Origin: Yinghuangia elevatio
GTDB taxonomy: Bacteria > Actinomycetota > Actinomycetes > Streptomycetales > Streptomycetaceae
Direction of reading: 5' to 3'
DNA: 64,000 bases
Assembly (NCBI RefSeq): GCF_040649515.1
Contig: NZ_JBEZFP010000034.1
Span: forward strand, 11,061 to 75,060
Positions 62,522 through 64,000 of this stretch are shown one piece after another. Under the pieces are notes generated by a model. It was not told where the DNA came from. It ran no database searches and worked only from the letters and a program-made list of their open reading frames with translations. A program made the translations under genes and the position numbers. The first letter of the stretch is position 1. Each line of letters begins with the position of its first letter.

Positions 62522-62806
62522 GTGAACATCGAACAGCGTCTCCAGCGGGACGCCGAAAACCTCGATCGGTTGATGGCGGACCACGACCCCGACGAGTTCA
62601 TGCGGAACCTGCGCACCAGGCTCGGGGTCCCCTCGTCGGACAAGCACGAGAACTGCGGGGACGCCCCGTCGGCCGGCCGCCTCACGGCGGCCGGCCCGGC
62701 CGGGAGCCCTCCAGTCGCCAAAGCCATCGCAATGCAGAGCACGAGCATGGCGCTGGCCATCGTTCGGGGAATCGCCGCAAACCGAAACGCGGCGAACGGG
62801 AAGTAG
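62522..62806 (+). CDS. Small protein coupled to the sigma factor
   Basis: 94 residues from GTG 62522, 2 bp after the sigma stop. A charged helix (NIEQRLQRDAENLDRLMADH) leads to a flexible middle with CGDAPSAGRLTAAGPAGSPP and a hydrophobic C-terminal helix (AIAMQSTSMALAIVRGIA). It could be a membrane-tethered anti-sigma-like protein, but lacks the zinc motif of ZAS domains. Function unknown. Confidence 0.65.
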   Translation: MNIEQRLQRDAENLDRLMADHDPDEFMRNLRTRLGVPSSDKHENCGDAPSAGRLTAAGPAGSPPVAKAIAMQSTSMALAIVRGIAANRNAANGK

Positions 62807-62858
62807 CACAACAGCAATGAGGTCGTCATGGGCAAGGAACGGCACCCGCAGCGGGAAT

Positions 62859-62957
62859 ATGCGAGAGCCGGAGAGAACGGTGGATCTCTTCCTTTTCAAC
62901 GACGCACCTTGCGTGGACCAGTCCGGCAGCAGGTTCGCGCAGATCGACCCATGGTGA
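62859..62957 (+). CDS. 32-residue peptide gene
   Basis: ATG 62859 opens a 32-codon frame. About 75 percent of its codons end in G or C, while the competing frame has random third positions, so this is the likelier coding frame. The peptide contains TVDLFLFNDAPCVDQSGSRF and ends QIDPW. It has one Cys and no membrane helix. The ribosome site is weak (GCGGGAAT). It might be a precursor or signalling peptide; no family recognised. Confidence 0.45.
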   Translation: MREPERTVDLFLFNDAPCVDQSGSRFAQIDPW

Positions 62958-63030
62958 GTCCATCTCACCCAGCTCCTAGAAACAGCAACGGACACACGTC
63001 CTAGGAAAGAAAAGAAGGGAGACGAGCGCC

Positions 63031-63216
63031 TTGGTACAGGAAGCACCACAGCCTCCAGTCCTGGGGGTTGTACTAGCCCTCGTCGCGATGCTCAACGTGT
63101 GCATCGTGACGCTCATGACCGTGACTACCCACAACCTCACGGTCCGGAGCACGCTCATCAGCCACCGTCCCCTCCGCAAGGAGGGTGGGCACCTCAGGAC
63201 TGCAGCCTGGTGCTGA
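63031..63216 (+). CDS. Small membrane protein
   Basis: 61 residues from TTG 63031 with AAGGGAG about 10 bp upstream. One hydrophobic segment (VLGVVLALVAMLNVCIVTLM) and a basic C-terminal half. It belongs to the group of small genes after the sigma factor. Confidence 0.5.
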   Translation: MVQEAPQPPVLGVVLALVAMLNVCIVTLMTVTTHNLTVRSTLISHRPLRKEGGHLRTAAWC

Positions 63217-63285
63217 CCACCGTCCTGCAAGTGCACCCAATTAGTGCTCAGGCACTGTGAGGAGTAACAACAAGATGTAAAAAGA

Positions 63286-63319
63286 GGGGCTCGGCACACA
63301 AAGAGGAGTGCCGGGCCCC
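63286..63319. terminator. Hairpin with flanking A and T runs
   Basis: GGGGCTCGGCAC (63286-63297 region) pairs with GTGCCGGGCCCC (63308-63319) with one mismatch; AAAAAGA precedes and TTTAC follows, so it could end transcription in both directions. Confidence 0.7.
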
Positions 63320-63403
63320 TTTACATCCAGAAGGAGATTCCATCAACCGGAAACGTCAAGGGAGGTAAGCAACACTCGTTCAAACACAGAAGCTCGGTAA
63401 AAC

Positions 63404-63565
63404 ATGCGAAGTATTGCACGGCTGATCAAGAAGGCCGTTAAAGCATTCCATACGAAAGCAACCTCCCAGAGTGCCAAAGCAAAAGGCCGCAGATTCGCCT
63501 ACGACGTTCTCGTCGAAGTCCTCGGCGGACTCCTCGTCGTGGTAATCGTCTTGATCCTGCTCTGA
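63404..63565 (+). CDS. Small membrane protein (53 residues)
   Basis: ATG 63404. A basic amphipathic N-terminus (RSIARLIKKAVKAFHTKATS) is followed by a strong C-terminal transmembrane helix (VLVEVLGGLLVVVIVLILL). The charge pattern places the N-terminus in the cytoplasm. This is the layout of small toxin-like or holin-like membrane peptides. Too short for most gene callers. A perfect terminator follows at 63625. Confidence 0.55.
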   Translation: MRSIARLIKKAVKAFHTKATSQSAKAKGRRFAYDVLVEVLGGLLVVVIVLILL

Positions 63566-63624
63566 GAATTATGCAAAGGCAGCTTCCGACGATGTCGAAC
63601 TAGTCGACGGACGCGGTGTACGAG

Positions 63625-63659
63625 GAGAGCCCCGCCGATCCGAAATCGGCGGGGCTCTC
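63625..63659 (+). terminator. 15-bp hairpin terminator
   Basis: GAGAGCCCCGCCGAT and ATCGGCGGGGCTCTC pair perfectly around CCGAA, 59 bp after the stop of the small membrane-protein gene. Confidence 0.8.
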
Positions 63660-63826
63660 GCACGTAGAGCGTCGCACCACACCTCGCGACGGCTCACGTG
63701 GCGCGCCAACGCGTGAAACCTCCGTCCGACTGGACTCCGAGTGAGGCCGATCAAAAGCACCGGCGCCTGCGCGCAGGCTCTATCTCTACCTGGTTGAGGA
63801 CAAGTCACTAGGGGTACAGATCCTGT

Positions 63827-64000
63827 GTGAGTAAACGACTGCGTAAGACCCAGACCATGCTGGCCGTGCTTCAGGCTTTGACCGCCTTGGGGGCGGAGAA
63901 GGCGCATGGCCACGCGATCATCAAGTGGACCGGTCTGCAGAGCGGGACGGTGTATCCGCTGCTGGCCAGGCTGGAGAAGGCGGGGATGGCCGACAGCGCG
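63827..64000 (+). CDS. PadR-family regulator (3' end outside window)
   Basis: GTG 63827 begins a protein of which 58 residues are visible: TQTMLAVLQALTALGAEKAH, GHAIIKWTGLQSGTVYPLLA and RLEKAGMAD. This is the winged helix of the PadR family. There is no ribosome site and a TTGAGG/TACAGAT promoter-like pair lies just upstream (63794-63821), so a leaderless transcript is possible. Confidence 0.75.
   Translation, partial: MSKRLRKTQTMLAVLQALTALGAEKAHGHAIIKWTGLQSGTVYPLLARLEKAGMADSA

Noticed and set aside
1..64000. CRISPR arrays, tRNA or rRNA genes, integrase, replication or conjugation genes
   Set aside because: No regularly spaced short repeats, no cloverleaf-like sequence, and no tyrosine integrase, Rep or FtsK-like motif was seen; the only multi-unit repeats are coding repeats.

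Overview
The window is very GC-rich, with strong G/C bias at third codon positions, GTG and TTG starts, and protein families typical of Streptomycetaceae (DUF6192/RacO-like, RacP-like, GntR and XRE-TPR regulators, actinobacterial RHS proteins, IS5, Tn3 and NF041680-type transposases). It reads as accessory DNA of a Streptomyces-like actinomycete: a chromosome arm, a large plasmid or a composite island. No housekeeping operon, rRNA, tRNA, CRISPR array, integrase, replication gene or FtsK-like conjugation gene is visible. Small orphan genes, gene fragments, remnant mobile elements and hairpin terminators dominate.

Layout. 1-4.95 kb: the 3' part of an NTPase with Sel1-like repeats, a chimeric protein carrying the start of an HsdM-like methylase fold, and tiny membrane proteins. 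4.95-14.6 kb: small hypothetical genes, a RelE-like toxin candidate pair, an HTH gene split by a frameshift, a GntR regulator with a winged-helix-like neighbour, a DUF6461 gene and a TPR protein. 15.3-21.0 kb: a secreted protein, a lipoprotein, an HTH protein and a DUF4253 protein. 21.7-33.5 kb: a truncated SMI1/KNR4 immunity gene, a giant RHS polymorphic toxin, and a divergent giant secreted DNRLRE/FG-GAP/LGFP protein.

33.6-40.4 kb holds what I consider the most interesting unit: an XRE-TPR regulator divergent from a tightly packed operon (PLP-dependent decarboxylase, SAM methyltransferase, nucleotidyltransferase), with a convergent HIT protein. Imperfect direct repeats of about 90 bp lie on both sides (34311-34393 and 39946-40039), so it looks like a discrete cassette. 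I cannot name the product.

40.5-50.2 kb is mobile-element territory: an NF041680-type transposase fragment, a trypsin-like secreted protease with a decayed second copy cut off by an IS5 remnant, then a Tn3-family resolvase with a res-like region, a padR-glycosidase operon and a truncated Tn3 transposase. 50.4-58.1 kb: an HTH/zinc-cluster protein with a membrane partner, a VapBC-like toxin-antitoxin pair with a palindromic operator, an SMI1/KNR4 gene, a DUF6210 gene, truncated HNH-nuclease and sigma-factor genes, a second zinc-cluster protein, and a racO-racP-like pair. 58.1-64 kb: an intact IS5-family element, a helicase-associated-domain fragment, a frameshifted DUF4238 gene, an ECF-type sigma factor followed by four very small genes, and the start of a PadR regulator that runs off the window.

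All family assignments come from reading motifs by eye. Starts were chosen from Shine-Dalgarno-like sequences, and several remain uncertain, as stated in the entries.
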